Position numbers and translations under genes: made by a program. Below are positions 23,865 through 32,574 of a stretch of DNA of 64,000 bases, one piece after another (positions within the stretch are counted from its first letter, which is position 1; each line of letters begins with the position of its first letter). The stretch lies in NCBI RefSeq assembly GCF_000403435.2, contig NZ_KE159703.1, forward strand, positions 332,765-396,764, in the 5' to 3' direction. Under the pieces are notes generated by a model that was given only the letters and a program-made list of their open reading frames with translations, ran no database searches and was not told where the DNA came from. The DNA is from Oscillibacter sp. 1-3. Lineage in GTDB: Bacteria; Bacillota; Clostridia; Oscillospirales; Oscillospiraceae.

Positions 23865-24020
23865 TGAATGCGGAGTCCGGGATTGGATGGAGAGGGGATC
23901 TCACCGGAGGCGGAATGAATCGGAATCCGTCCGGCGGACACGCTAAAGAGACGTTAAGGCCTGGTCACAAAAGGAAAATATGCCGGAAAACCGTGGGTTT
24001 GGGCTTGAAGGGAGCGCAGT

Positions 24021-24233
24021 ATGCTGGAGTATGCATTTGAGACGGTTGCCGCCGACAGAGGATTTTTTGTCGGCAAGACGAAGGGCCATCAGGAGATCAT
24101 CGCGCGCCGTGCCGCAGAGGGCTGGCGGTATGCGGGCTGGATTCCCACGCAGCAGGTAAACGGGAGCATAGCTTTAATGGATCTGGTTTTCGAGCGGGAA
24201 CAGCCGGAGGGCTGTCAGGAGGATGGAGTATGA
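24021..24233 (+). CDS. Small DUF4177-like protein
   Basis: 70 residues: LEYAFETVAADRGFF at the start, then I..RAAEGWRYAGWIPTQ and a final LMDLVFERE strand, the DUF4177 layout. Overlaps the next gene by four bases (ATGA). No known function. The 156 bases before it hold nothing recognisable. Confidence 0.82.
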   Translation: MLEYAFETVAADRGFFVGKTKGHQEIIARRAAEGWRYAGWIPTQQVNGSIALMDLVFEREQPEGCQEDGV

Positions 24234-24445
24234 ATCAGCAGCAGATCGAGCGCATCAATGAACTGGCCCGGAAGGCCAAGACCACGGAGGGACTGACGCC
24301 GGAGGAAAAAGCGGAGCAGGCCGTTCTCCGCCGGGCCTACATCGACTCCGTGGTGGGGAATCTGAAGGGCCAGCTGGACAACACCGTCATCGTGGACGAG
24401 AAGGGGCGCCGGCGGAAGCTGAAAGAGAAAAAAGAGGAGGAGTGA
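24230..24445 (+). CDS. DUF896 family protein (YnzC-like)
   Basis: 71 residues, an all-helical small protein: ERINELARKAKTTEGLTPEE, then EQAVLRRAYIDSVVGNLKGQLDN, which is the DUF896 signature, with a charged Lys/Glu tail. Relatives such as YnzC form two-helix hairpins; in Bacillus one member is under SOS (LexA) control. No LexA box is seen here. Part of the DUF4177-DUF896-xpaC run. Confidence 0.92.
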   Translation: MNQQQIERINELARKAKTTEGLTPEEKAEQAVLRRAYIDSVVGNLKGQLDNTVIVDEKGRRRKLKEKKEEE

Positions 24446-24448
24446 ACC

Positions 24449-25696
24449 GTGGCAGATCAGAGAAAGAACAACGACGACAGCTGGTTTCCCTGGGCGCTGA
24501 TTATCTTCCTCTTTGTAATCAAAGCGTGGCCCATCGCTTTGGTTATGCTGTTTATCAAGCTCTTTGCGGAGGACGAGAAAAAGGACCGCGCGGCGCCCCC
24601 GCCCCTGCGCAAGCCCGTTCAGACCCAGCGGGAGCAGCCCATGGTCAAGCGTGCGGTCCGGGAGGGAGCCTCCTGGCAGGGGGACCCGGTGTCCAACCGG
24701 GCGGCGTACAAGCGTCCGGCCCCGGAGGGAAAGGCCCGGACCGCTATGAAGAGGGCTGCCAGGTCTCCCAAGCTGAAAAAATCCAACGCCTGGCTCTTGA
24801 AGATCGCCGGCGCGGCGCTGGCCCTGTTCGGCGTCATGGTGACGGGCGCTGCCTTCGAGGACATGCTCTATTTGTTCGATACGGTGCGCTGGTGGCTGCC
24901 GCAGATGCTCCAGGGCCTGGCCTTCCTGGCGGGGGGCGGGGCCATGCTGTTCAGCGGCTTTTCCATGGACAAGAGCCTCAAGCGCTACGCCAAGTACCTC
25001 TCCGTCATGGGGGAGCGGGAGGCGGTGCCGGTGGAGGAGCTCTCCCGAACCCTGGGCTACGCTGAGAGCCGGGTGGAGAAGGACCTCCAAAAGATGATTG
25101 ACCGGGGGTACTTCGGCGGCCAGGCCTACCTCAATGTGGAGCTGGGCTACCTCTTCCGCAGCGGCAAGGCCGGCGCGGTATGGAGCCAGAGGCAGCGGGA
25201 GGCGCGGGCCGCCCAGACCCCGCCCGCGCCCAAGGAGGCGGAGGAGGGGTACTCCGGCATCCTGCGCAACATCCGCCGGGCCAACGACGACATCGCCGAC
25301 CCCGTCCTCTCCGCCAAGATCGACCGGCTGGAGGAGATCACCGCCAAAATCTTCCGGGCGGTGGAGGAGGACCCCAAGAAGCAGGATATGATCGATACGT
25401 TCCTGAACTACTACCTGCCCACCACCCAGAAGCTGCTGGACTCTTACGCCGAGTTTGAGGCTGCCGGGGTGGAGGGAGAGAACCTGCGCCAGGCCAAGGA
25501 GCGCATCGAGTCCACCATGGACGCCATCGTCAAAGGTTTTGAGCACCAGCTGGACGAGCTGTACAAGGCCGACGCATTGGACGTGGACAGCGACATCCGG
25601 GTCATGGAGCATATGCTCCGCCGGGACACCGCCACCACGGAGGACGACTTCGGCCTGGGCGGCGGCGCCGCCGTGCAGAGCCAGGAGGAGACGTAA
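24449..25696 (+). CDS. XpaC-like (5-bromo-4-chloroindolyl phosphate hydrolysis) protein
   Basis: 415 residues from GTG 24449, with GAGGAGG before it. The N-terminal membrane helix (ALIIFLFVIKAWPIALVMLFIKLF) is followed by a basic linker. Two more helices lie near residues 115-130 and 145-165, then a winged-helix-like cytosolic part (VPVEELSRTLGYAESRVEKDLQKMIDRGYF). The C-terminal XpaC region reads KIDRLEEITAKIFRAVEEDPKKQ, then TFLNYYLPTTQKLLDSYAEFE and a long helix. The family is often encoded beside TelA-type proteins; TelA is not present here. Biochemical role unknown despite the family name. Confidence 0.88.
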   Translation: MADQRKNNDDSWFPWALIIFLFVIKAWPIALVMLFIKLFAEDEKKDRAAPPPLRKPVQTQREQPMVKRAVREGASWQGDPVSNRAAYKRPAPEGKARTAMKRAARSPKLKKSNAWLLKIAGAALALFGVMVTGAAFEDMLYLFDTVRWWLPQMLQGLAFLAGGGAMLFSGFSMDKSLKRYAKYLSVMGEREAVPVEELSRTLGYAESRVEKDLQKMIDRGYFGGQAYLNVELGYLFRSGKAGAVWSQRQREARAAQTPPAPKEAEEGYSGILRNIRRANDDIADPVLSAKIDRLEEITAKIFRAVEEDPKKQDMIDTFLNYYLPTTQKLLDSYAEFEAAGVEGENLRQAKERIESTMDAIVKGFEHQLDELYKADALDVDSDIRVMEHMLRRDTATTEDDFGLGGGAAVQSQEET

Positions 25697-25734
25697 TCGC
25701 CGGAGACGGCTGAAAAGCGGTCAGGTTTCGGGCC

Positions 25735-25800
25735 GCCATTTTCAAAGGGCGGTGGGGTCCGGGGCAAAGCCCCGGCGGGTTTGGGCGGAGCCCATTCACT
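25735..25800. repeat. Dispersed intergenic GC repeat
   Basis: TTTTCAAAGGGCGGTGGGG, then a GGGGC/GCCCC hairpin and GGGCGGAGCCC. A close relative follows metF at 53790-53843. Both lie just past the end of an operon. Confidence 0.55.
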
Positions 25801-25817
25801 GCATTGGAAGGAAAAGA

Positions 25818-25852
25818 GGGGCGCGGGGGAGATTTCCCCCGCGCCCCCTTGC
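25818..25852 (+). terminator. Terminator-like hairpin between convergent genes
   Basis: GGGGCGCGGGGGA / TTCCCCCGCGCCCC strong stem followed by CTTGCGCTC; serves the xpaC-like operon and possibly the leftward gene at 25865. Confidence 0.7.
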
Positions 25853-25864
25853 GCTCGGATATGC

Positions 25865-26308
25865 TCAGTATTTTTTAGACAGCCGGCGGTAGAAGAACAC
25901 CCCCGCCCCATACTGTACGATAAGATACGCCGCCAAAAACAGGATAACCATGCGGGCATTTTCCACCAGCTCCAGAGCCTCTAGCACGCCGAACACCAAA
26001 ATGGACGCGGCGCACAGCGCCATGCCCAGAAGCCACGCGTACCGGCCGGAGCGGTCCCGAAGCATGGTCTTCCGCTCATCCCGCAGCTCGATCTGCTCTT
26101 CCTCCAGCTTCTCCCGGTACGCCGCCTCGTTTTCCGGCCGGGTCCACTTCCGGTACCGGACCAGCTGCAAGACGCCGGAGCTCAGCATCCCCGCGCCGAA
26201 TCCCACGCTCAGGCTGCTGAGGCGGGTCTCCCACAGCAGCCCCGCCAGCAGGAAGACCAGGCCCAAAAGGGCATAGGCCAGGCCGCACCAAAAGTTACTC
26301 TTTTTCAT
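25865..26308 (-). CDS. Four-helix membrane protein paired with an XRE regulator
   Basis: 147 residues from ATG 26308. Four hydrophobic helices (residues about 7-24, 30-48, 92-110, 117-138) are separated by a charged cytosolic loop with EEEQIELRDERKTMLRDRSG. This layout recurs in small membrane proteins encoded directly after XRE regulators in Clostridia. The start lies inside the regulator gene (14-base overlap), so the pair is co-translated. I do not know its function. Confidence 0.8.
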   Translation of the reverse strand: MKKSNFWCGLAYALLGLVFLLAGLLWETRLSSLSVGFGAGMLSSGVLQLVRYRKWTRPENEAAYREKLEEEQIELRDERKTMLRDRSGRYAWLLGMALCAASILVFGVLEALELVENARMVILFLAAYLIVQYGAGVFFYRRLSKKY

Positions 26309-26510
26309 CAGAACTGCTCCTCTCATGGATGAAAATTTCCTCAATAGGCAGGCCGAAAAAGTCCGAGATTGTGAAGGCCAGCTCCAGCGAGGGGTTGTAC
26401 TTGCCGTTTTCAATGGAGCTTACCGTCTGCCGGGACACCCGGATGGCCCGGGCGAACTCCTCCTGGTTCAGCCCCCGGGCTTTTCGCAGCTGCTCCACTC
26501 TGTTTTCCAT
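26295..26510 (-). CDS. XRE-family helix-turn-helix regulator
   Basis: 71 residues from ATG 26510 with AGGAGGTG upstream. Single HTH domain: VEQLRKARGLNQEEFARAI, VSRQTVSSIENGKYNPSLELAFTI, then FGLPIEEIF. Small cytosolic repressors of this type usually control their own operon, here including the membrane protein that overlaps it. An inverted AAAGGATCCTTT lies at 26531-26542, just upstream, and AAGGGTCCTTT at 26578-26588; these are candidate operators. Confidence 0.93.
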   Translation of the reverse strand: MENRVEQLRKARGLNQEEFARAIRVSRQTVSSIENGKYNPSLELAFTISDFFGLPIEEIFIHERSSSDEKE

Positions 26511-26683
26511 GCAAACACCTCCTGCAAAATGTAAAGGATCCTTTACGATATTTATACCACAGAGACAGAGAAATGTCAAGGGTCCTTTACAAATGGCGGA
26601 GAAAAGTTTTTGGCGGGACGGCCAGGGGCCGTTCTACGGGCTCATTCCGCCGGCCCGTATGGATGTCCGAGATAAAACAACGG

Positions 26684-26737
26684 TTGTTTTTTGGCGCCGG
26701 GTGTGGTATACTTCTATTTGAAAATGATTCTCAAATT
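26684..26737 (+). promoter_or_regulatory. Promoter with Fur/Zur-type box for the zinc-binding protein
   Basis: TTGTTT (26684), a 17-base spacer, TATACT (26707-26712), then an inverted repeat TTTGAAAATGATTCTCAAAT at 26717-26736 covering the start point. That is the AT-rich dyad style of Fur-family operators; with a zinc-binding gene downstream, Zur is the likely repressor. Confidence 0.78.
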
Positions 26738-26750
26738 GGAGGAGAGTGCC

Positions 26751-27749
26751 TTGAGACGAATGATCGCGCTGGCGCTGCTGTGCGCTTATCTTCTGACGGG
26801 CTGTGCCCCGGCGGGCCGGGAGCCCGCGGACCCGGACAAGCTCCGGATTGTGGCCGCCGTCTTCCCGGCCTATGATTTCGCCCGCGCCGCCGCCGGGGAT
26901 CTGGCCCAGGTGACGCTGCTGCTGCCCCCGGGGGCGGAGAGCCACTCCTATGAGCCCACCCCCGCGGACATCCTGGCCGTGCGGGACTGCGACCTCTTTG
27001 TGTACCTGGGGGGCGAGTCGGACCAATGGGTTGACACCATATTGGACAACGTGGACTTTCAGGGCCGCGCCCTGCGGATGGTGGACTGCGTGGAGCTGCT
27101 GGAGGAGGAGACCCGGGAGGGGATGCAGGAATCCCCCGGTCATGACCATGACCACGACGGCCATGAGGACCACGCCCACGGCCCCGGAGAGGTGGTGGGC
27201 ATGGATGAGCACGTCTGGACCGCCCCCCGGAACGCCGCCGCCATCACCCGGGCGGTGGGAGAGGTCCTGGCGGAGCTGGACGGGGAGCACGGAGAGACCT
27301 ACCGGGCCGCCGCCGGGGACTACGCCGCCAGGATCGAGTCCCTGGACGGAGAATTCGCCGCCTTTTTTGCCGGGCTGGACCATCGAACCATCGTCTTTGG
27401 GGACCGCTTTCCCCTGCGGTATTTCGCGGAGGCCTACAATCTGGACTACTACGCCGCCTTCCCCGGCTGTGGGTCCCAGACGGAGCCCTCGGCGGCCACC
27501 GTGGCCTTTCTCACGGGAAAGGTGGAGGCGGAGGAGCTGGGGACGGTGTGGTATATTGAGTTTTCCAACCACCTTGTGGCGGACAGCATCGCCGAGGCCG
27601 CCGGAGCCTCCACAGCCATGTTCCACACCTGCCACAACGTCTCCCGGGACGACCTGGAGGCGGGGACCACATACCTCTCCCTGATGGAGAGAAATCTGGA
27701 GTCCCTGCGGGCGCATATGGGCCAACCGGCGGCGCAGCTATTACGTTAA
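26751..27749 (+). CDS. znuA: Zinc ABC transporter substrate-binding lipoprotein (ZnuA/AdcA type)
   Basis: 332 residues from TTG 26751, chosen because GGAGGAG lies 8 bases upstream; the ATG at 26760 is too far. The lipoprotein signal ends at the LTGC lipobox. The cluster A-I fold is clear: AESHSYEPTPADI gives the first metal histidine, a His-rich loop (residues about 128-143, GHDHDHDGHEDHAHG) follows, then DEHVWTAPRN, FGDRFPLRYFAEAYNLDYYAAFPGC and a final histidine segment. It captures Zn2+ outside the cell. No permease or ATPase gene is next to it, so it must work with components encoded elsewhere. Confidence 0.92.
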   Translation: MRRMIALALLCAYLLTGCAPAGREPADPDKLRIVAAVFPAYDFARAAAGDLAQVTLLLPPGAESHSYEPTPADILAVRDCDLFVYLGGESDQWVDTILDNVDFQGRALRMVDCVELLEEETREGMQESPGHDHDHDGHEDHAHGPGEVVGMDEHVWTAPRNAAAITRAVGEVLAELDGEHGETYRAAAGDYAARIESLDGEFAAFFAGLDHRTIVFGDRFPLRYFAEAYNLDYYAAFPGCGSQTEPSAATVAFLTGKVEAEELGTVWYIEFSNHLVADSIAEAAGASTAMFHTCHNVSRDDLEAGTTYLSLMERNLESLRAHMGQPAAQLLR

Positions 27750-27768
27750 GAATCCGACAAAGTTTTTC

Positions 27769-27797
27769 TTGCCTGGCGAACCATTTTCCCCTATAAT
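27769..27797 (+). promoter_or_regulatory. Promoter of the DUF1576 gene
   Basis: TTGCCT (27769-27774), 17-base spacer, perfect TATAAT (27792-27797). It separates this gene from the zinc-regulated transcript. Confidence 0.8.
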
Positions 27798-27832
27798 AGA
27801 AAACAAGAAGGATATAAAGAGGGGGAAACGGA

Positions 27833-29221
27833 GTGCAGAACCGCTACGAGAAAATATTTCCCGGCACCATTGCCGTCTCCGGCATCATAATCCTGCTGGG
27901 TGTCCTGCTGGATGACCCTATAAAGATTCCCGTCGGGATGTACCACATCGTCACCATGCAGGACCTGCTGATTACCGACTACGTGTCCATCGGCGGTGTG
28001 GGAGCGGCGCTGGTGAACTCCGGCCTGGTGATGATCCTATCCATCTGTCTCATCAAGCTGTCCAAGGACCCCTTTAACGGCTTCACCATGGTAGAGATGG
28101 GCCTGATGGCGGGCTTTTCCCTGTTCGGCAAGAATATATTGAATATCTGGCCCATTATTTTGGGCACCTGGCTGTACGCCCGGTATCAGAAGGAGCCCTT
28201 TTCCAAGCACGCCTCCGTGGCGCTGCTGGCCACGTCCCTGGCGCCCCTGGTGAGCTACATGGCTCTGGGAAGCATCCACGCCAGCCTGCCCCTGGGCATC
28301 TTTACCGGCGTGATCATCGGCTTTATTCTGCCCTCCCTGTCGGCCTACACCTACAAGGTTCAAAACGGCATGAATCTCTACAACATGGGGTTTGCCTGCG
28401 GCCTGTTCGCCATGATGATTGTGCCCATTCTCACCGCCTTCGGCGACCACCCGGACTCCGCCATGTACTGGGCCACGGAGTACAACAGCACCTTCGCCAT
28501 CATCCTAGGGATTATCTGCGCTGCCTTCATCCTCACCGGCTTCTTCGGTGCGGGAATGCCCTTCTGGGCCGTTTGGGCCGGGTACCGGCGGCTGCTGTCC
28601 ACCACCGGCCGGGCCCCCAGCGACTACCTCCGGATGTTCGGCGCGGGGCCGGTGCTGGTAAACACCGGCGTCAACGGCCTGATCGGCATGGCGTATATCT
28701 TCATCGTGGGCGGTCAGCTCAACGGCCCCACCCTGGGGGGCATCTTCACCATCATGGGCTTCTCCGCCTTCGGAAAGCACGCCCGAAATATCATTCCCGT
28801 CATGGCGGGCATTGCCCTGGGGGCCTATGGAATGCACTACACCCCGGACTATCCCGCCCTCCAGCTGGCGGGCCTCTTCGGCACCACCCTGGCCCCCATC
28901 TCCGGCCACTTCGGCTGGCCCTTCGGCATTCTGGCGGGGTTCATCCACTCGGCGCTGGTGCTCCAGACCGGCGGCCCCGTGGCGGGACTGAATCTCTACA
29001 ACAACGGCTTCTCCGGCGGACTGATCGCCATCGTCCTCTATCCCACGGTCACGGCCATTGTCCGCCACCGCAACCCCAGGCTGCGGGACCAGGACTACTA
29101 CGACCTGTTTGAGGAGAGCGACCCCATCGACGTCTCCCGCTGGCGCACCGAGCAGGTGGAGGAGGACCGGCAGGAGGAGCCGATCCTGGAACAGGACGCC
29201 CCGCCGCCGCAGGCGGAGTGA
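27833..29221 (+). CDS. DUF1576 multi-spanning membrane protein
   Basis: 462 residues from GTG 27833 (GAGGGGG upstream). About ten to twelve helices in two similar halves: MNLYNMGFACGLFAMM in the first and LNLYNNGFSGGLIAIVLYP in the second, and paired FGKNILNIWPIILGTWLYA / FGKHARNIIPVMAGIALGAYG. That internal duplication suggests an inverted-repeat transporter fold. The tail (residues 425-462) is acidic and cytosolic. DUF1576 proteins are widespread in Firmicutes with unknown substrate. Confidence 0.85.
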   Translation: MQNRYEKIFPGTIAVSGIIILLGVLLDDPIKIPVGMYHIVTMQDLLITDYVSIGGVGAALVNSGLVMILSICLIKLSKDPFNGFTMVEMGLMAGFSLFGKNILNIWPIILGTWLYARYQKEPFSKHASVALLATSLAPLVSYMALGSIHASLPLGIFTGVIIGFILPSLSAYTYKVQNGMNLYNMGFACGLFAMMIVPILTAFGDHPDSAMYWATEYNSTFAIILGIICAAFILTGFFGAGMPFWAVWAGYRRLLSTTGRAPSDYLRMFGAGPVLVNTGVNGLIGMAYIFIVGGQLNGPTLGGIFTIMGFSAFGKHARNIIPVMAGIALGAYGMHYTPDYPALQLAGLFGTTLAPISGHFGWPFGILAGFIHSALVLQTGGPVAGLNLYNNGFSGGLIAIVLYPTVTAIVRHRNPRLRDQDYYDLFEESDPIDVSRWRTEQVEEDRQEEPILEQDAPPPQAE

Positions 29222-29235
29222 GTTCTCAAGGAAAG

Positions 29236-29266
29236 AAGTGCCCGGAGCCTTTGGCTCCGGGCACTT
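29236..29266. terminator. Bidirectional terminator hairpin
   Basis: AAGTGCCCGGAGCC / GGCTCCGGGCACTT stem between convergent genes; A-run before and TTTG after. Confidence 0.82.
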
Positions 29267-29289
29267 TGCTTATGCGCTTTTCAGATTTT

Positions 29290-30537
29290 TCACCGCCGGA
29301 CCCATTTGCCGAAAAGGGTCTTCTTGTAGTGCAGCAGCTCCTCCTTGGCCTTGCTGAAATTCTCGGCCTTCTGGAGGTACTCCACGCCTTTTTTGATGTC
29401 CTCCGGCGCGCCGCCCAGACCCCGGGCATAGATGTACCCCCGCATGTAGTCCGCCTCCCGGTTCTTCCAGGTCACGGCGCTCAGGTACTGGAGAGCCTTT
29501 CCGTAGTCCTGGGGCGTGCCCCAGCCGTTGAAGGCGCACTGGGCCAGGTAGAACGCGCCCCAGGTGCAGTTCTTTGCGTCATAGGCGGCGGACAGGTGCT
29601 GGTACGCCTTGGCGTAGTCCTGCTGCACGCCGTCGCCCAGGAGGTACGCCTCTCCCAGCAGATTGTTGGCGCCCCGGTGCTTCGGGTCTCTGGACAGCTC
29701 CTTCTCACAGCAGGAGACCGCGTAGGCCGCGTCCTTCTCCACGCCCTTCCCCTCGGAGTAGAACCAGCCCACCTTATACCAGCTCTCGCCGTTGTTGGCC
29801 TCGGCGGACTCCTTGAACCAGTGGAGGGCCTCCTCGTACCGCTCCGCCTTCCGCAGCTCCTCACCGTAGATGAACTGATGGGTGGGATAGCCCAGCTCCG
29901 CGCCAATCTTCCACAGGTCCTTCGCCTTCTCCGGCTGGGGGGCGATGATGTCCTCGTCGCCCTTGGTGTAGTACTGGTTGAGGTTGTTGGCGGCGAAGTA
30001 GACGCCGCCCCGGAAGGCCTTCCAGAACCAGTCCTCGCACTTGGAGATCTGCTCTTTCAGATACGCCTTGAACTCCGCCTGACTGGGGAAGGAGTCCTTG
30101 CCCTTGTTCTGAATGCGCAGAAAGTCCCACCAGAAGTAGCTGTTGCCCACCACGTACTGGCAGAAGGCGTCGCCCTCCTTTGCCAGGGCTTCCACTTCGT
30201 CAAAGGCCTCCTGGAAGGAGGCGAAGGGCATCTTCTTCTCCACCGACGGGGTCAGCTCACCGCTGCGAAGCGCCACCAGCACCCCCAGGGCGCTGCCCTG
30301 CTCCACGGACTTGTGGAGGAGCTCTGTGGCTTTGGCGTCGTCCACCGGGAAGCCGTGCCAGCCCCAGACGTACTGATAGCCGCAATAGCACCGGGCCAGC
30401 ACGCAGCTGGCGTCGCCGTCTCCGGCGGCGGAGGCCTTTTCCAACAGGGCAAACGCCTCTTTGCCCCGCCCTGTGCGGACGTTATAGTAGATGTCCTCCA
30501 ACGCCTGTTTTACTTCCTTGCTCAAAACCGCTGCCAT
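29290..30537 (-). CDS. Sel1-like repeat protein
   Basis: 415 residues, no signal peptide. Tandem alpha-hairpin repeats of about 36 residues start near residue 35 and are clearest from 215 on: EEALHWFKESAEANNGESWYKVGWFYSEG, then LLGEAYLLGDGVQQDYAKAYQHLSAAYD, then AQCAFNGWGTPQDYGKALQYLSA, then MRGYIYARGLGGAPEDIKKGVEYLQKA. Sel1 proteins are scaffolds for protein-protein contacts. Starts 29 bases after the membrane protein gene upstream, so probably in one operon with it. Confidence 0.92.
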   Translation of the reverse strand: MAAVLSKEVKQALEDIYYNVRTGRGKEAFALLEKASAAGDGDASCVLARCYCGYQYVWGWHGFPVDDAKATELLHKSVEQGSALGVLVALRSGELTPSVEKKMPFASFQEAFDEVEALAKEGDAFCQYVVGNSYFWWDFLRIQNKGKDSFPSQAEFKAYLKEQISKCEDWFWKAFRGGVYFAANNLNQYYTKGDEDIIAPQPEKAKDLWKIGAELGYPTHQFIYGEELRKAERYEEALHWFKESAEANNGESWYKVGWFYSEGKGVEKDAAYAVSCCEKELSRDPKHRGANNLLGEAYLLGDGVQQDYAKAYQHLSAAYDAKNCTWGAFYLAQCAFNGWGTPQDYGKALQYLSAVTWKNREADYMRGYIYARGLGGAPEDIKKGVEYLQKAENFSKAKEELLHYKKTLFGKWVRR

Positions 30538-30566
30538 GATTGGAACGCTCCTTTTCTATCGATTCT

Positions 30567-32180
30567 CTATTTTGGTTTTTTGACCCGCTTCCAGTCCCCG
30601 CCTCCCGGCAGGTACCGGCCGCGGGGATAACCCGTCAGCCAGGCCGCCGCCTCACGGGGCGGCATTTTTGTGATGTAAAACTCCAGGTTCGGCCCGCCGG
30701 GTCTGGCGGCCTCCACGGTACAGCGGGCGTCGGACCGGTCTCCCGCCGTCACTCGAATCCACAGGTATCCCTCCGGGCGGGTCAGGTCCACCAGCTGGTA
30801 CGTGCCGTCCACGATGCCTTCCGCCGCCACCTGGATGTCCTCCTCGGTGAAGTTGGTGTGGTTCTCGGCGGCGCCGCTGGCGCAGACCAGGGACAGCCTC
30901 GCGTGGGACTGCCGGGGCTGGGGCCTGGTGAACTCGGAGGCCTGATACAGCCGCCGCAGATCCCAGCCGCCGAGATCCGGAGCCTCCCGGCGGAGCCAGG
31001 CCGTCAGCACGGCCAGGGTCTCCCGGCGGTCCGCCGATCTGGCCAGGGCCAGGTTCTCCTCCCCCGGCCTGGGAGCCAGCTCCAGAAGAAGCAGGACCTT
31101 GCCGCCCTCCTGGACGAGGCAGTCCAGGGAGCGGAGAGTCCGGCCCTGGGCCTCCAGAGGGCGGGTGGGCGTCAGTTCGAAGCCGGATTCCGCGCCGTCC
31201 AGACAGCGGTCCAGCAGCTCCTCCACCAGGGAGGCGGTCACACGGGAGGTCACCTCTCCGCCCCGGCGCCGCAGGATCATGTCCTGGGGGCCGCCGCTGA
31301 GGGCCTCCTGCCGGACCTCCTTCGAGGCCCGAAGGGCCTGCCGCTGGCGGAAGCCCCGCTCAAAGTCCTCCCGGGCGCTCTCGTCCATGGTCCAAAAGTC
31401 CATGTTCTGACCGTTGCTGCCCCAGGCGGCCTCCGGCACCTGCAGGCGAAGGTACTCCGCCGCAGCCTGGAGGTCTTTGAGACTTTTAAAGCTGGTGACG
31501 GTCCGCTGCCAGCGGTCGTCGATGAGCACCAGCTCCATGTCCCGGCGGGTGCGGACGCCGGTCTGGGTGTGGTGCTGGTGGATCTCGTTGACGACGAAGA
31601 TGCCCCGGATACGGTCGATCCGGTTCACACTGTCTCCCAAGACCCACTCCCGGCCCACGCCCACGGGGCCGAACCACCGGCCGTTCTCCCGAAGGTCGGC
31701 GTCCACCATGGCGAAGAGCTCCTCCACCGGCGGAGCCTCCTCCGGGTAGGGCAGCTGGCTGCGGATGGATTTTGCCAGGGCGCTTTTTGCCGGGAAAAAG
31801 GCATCCCGGATGGCGGCATAGGCCAGGTAGAGCCCGCCAATCACCAGCAGGGGACCGCCGATGCCGCAGAAGGCCAGGGTGGCGTAGTCCCCGGTGTCCC
31901 AGTAGGTCCGGTCCTGCTGCAGGCCTATGGGGAGCAGATACAGCAGCGCGCCGCCCGCCGCCAGCACCAGCAGCGCCCAGATCAGCCAGGTGAGCCGCTT
32001 CCGGGTGCGGCTGAGGCAGTAGCCCTCCGCCTGGCCGTGGGGGTTGTTCCTCTGCTGGAGCCCCATCAAAAGCAGGATGACGGGGATGGCAAAGAGGCGC
32101 AGCGTCACGGCCAGCAGCACATAGACCACCGCATTCCAGGGCCAGCGCAGAAAGCCGCCCTTGTTCTCCTTAGATGCCAT
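30567..32180 (-). CDS. Membrane-anchored protein of unknown function
   Basis: 537 residues from ATG 32180 (GGAGGAGG upstream). Three hydrophobic helices occupy residues about 14-42, 62-88 and 100-124. A long soluble domain follows with a VNRIDRIRGIFVVNEIHQHHTQTGVRTRRDMELVLID segment that resembles a pleckstrin-like or bPH-type beta fold, and an alpha/beta C-terminal part. No catalytic motif is recognised. It precedes the Sel1-repeat gene by 29 bases; the two probably act together at the membrane. Confidence 0.8.
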   Translation of the reverse strand: MASKENKGGFLRWPWNAVVYVLLAVTLRLFAIPVILLLMGLQQRNNPHGQAEGYCLSRTRKRLTWLIWALLVLAAGGALLYLLPIGLQQDRTYWDTGDYATLAFCGIGGPLLVIGGLYLAYAAIRDAFFPAKSALAKSIRSQLPYPEEAPPVEELFAMVDADLRENGRWFGPVGVGREWVLGDSVNRIDRIRGIFVVNEIHQHHTQTGVRTRRDMELVLIDDRWQRTVTSFKSLKDLQAAAEYLRLQVPEAAWGSNGQNMDFWTMDESAREDFERGFRQRQALRASKEVRQEALSGGPQDMILRRRGGEVTSRVTASLVEELLDRCLDGAESGFELTPTRPLEAQGRTLRSLDCLVQEGGKVLLLLELAPRPGEENLALARSADRRETLAVLTAWLRREAPDLGGWDLRRLYQASEFTRPQPRQSHARLSLVCASGAAENHTNFTEEDIQVAAEGIVDGTYQLVDLTRPEGYLWIRVTAGDRSDARCTVEAARPGGPNLEFYITKMPPREAAAWLTGYPRGRYLPGGGDWKRVKKPK

Positions 32181-32516
32181 ATGTACCTCCTCCTCCGCCC
32201 TGGAGGGCGGGAGCTGATGTGTTAATTTTACCAGCAGAGCGGGTGTTTGTCCAGCCCCGGCGGGGGGTGACTTTTGCGGTTCCGGCAGGATATGCGCAGG
32301 TGGAAATATGTTCAGCTCGGCGGCTTGGAAGCCCGTTAAGGGTCTTTGCCTCTTGGAACGGATTCTTCGTTTTTTTATTCAAAGCTATGAAAAATGGTCT
32401 TTTTTTGATAACTGTGCAGTTAAAATATGGGCGTAATTTACTGGAGCTGCACCGGTGAAAGCTGAAAAAGTGAATACCGGGCGGGAGTAGTACAGTGACT
32501 TGCACATCATGCATAA
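32181..32516. other. Intergenic gap with no recognisable gene
   Basis: About 340 bases between the ribosome site of the leftward membrane protein gene and the rubrerythrin terminator. AT-rich in its right half; I see no ORF with start signals, no RNA motif and no clear promoter. Confidence 0.5.
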
Positions 32517-32518
32517 AA

Positions 32519-32546
32519 GAGGGGAACGGGTCTCCCCGTTCCCCTC
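32519..32546 (-). terminator. Rubrerythrin terminator
   Basis: GAGGGGAACGGG / CCCGTTCCCCTC stem, followed on the minus strand by TTTT. Confidence 0.82.
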
Positions 32547-32574
32547 GAAAAGTGCTGAAATTGCAGTGTTCGGC

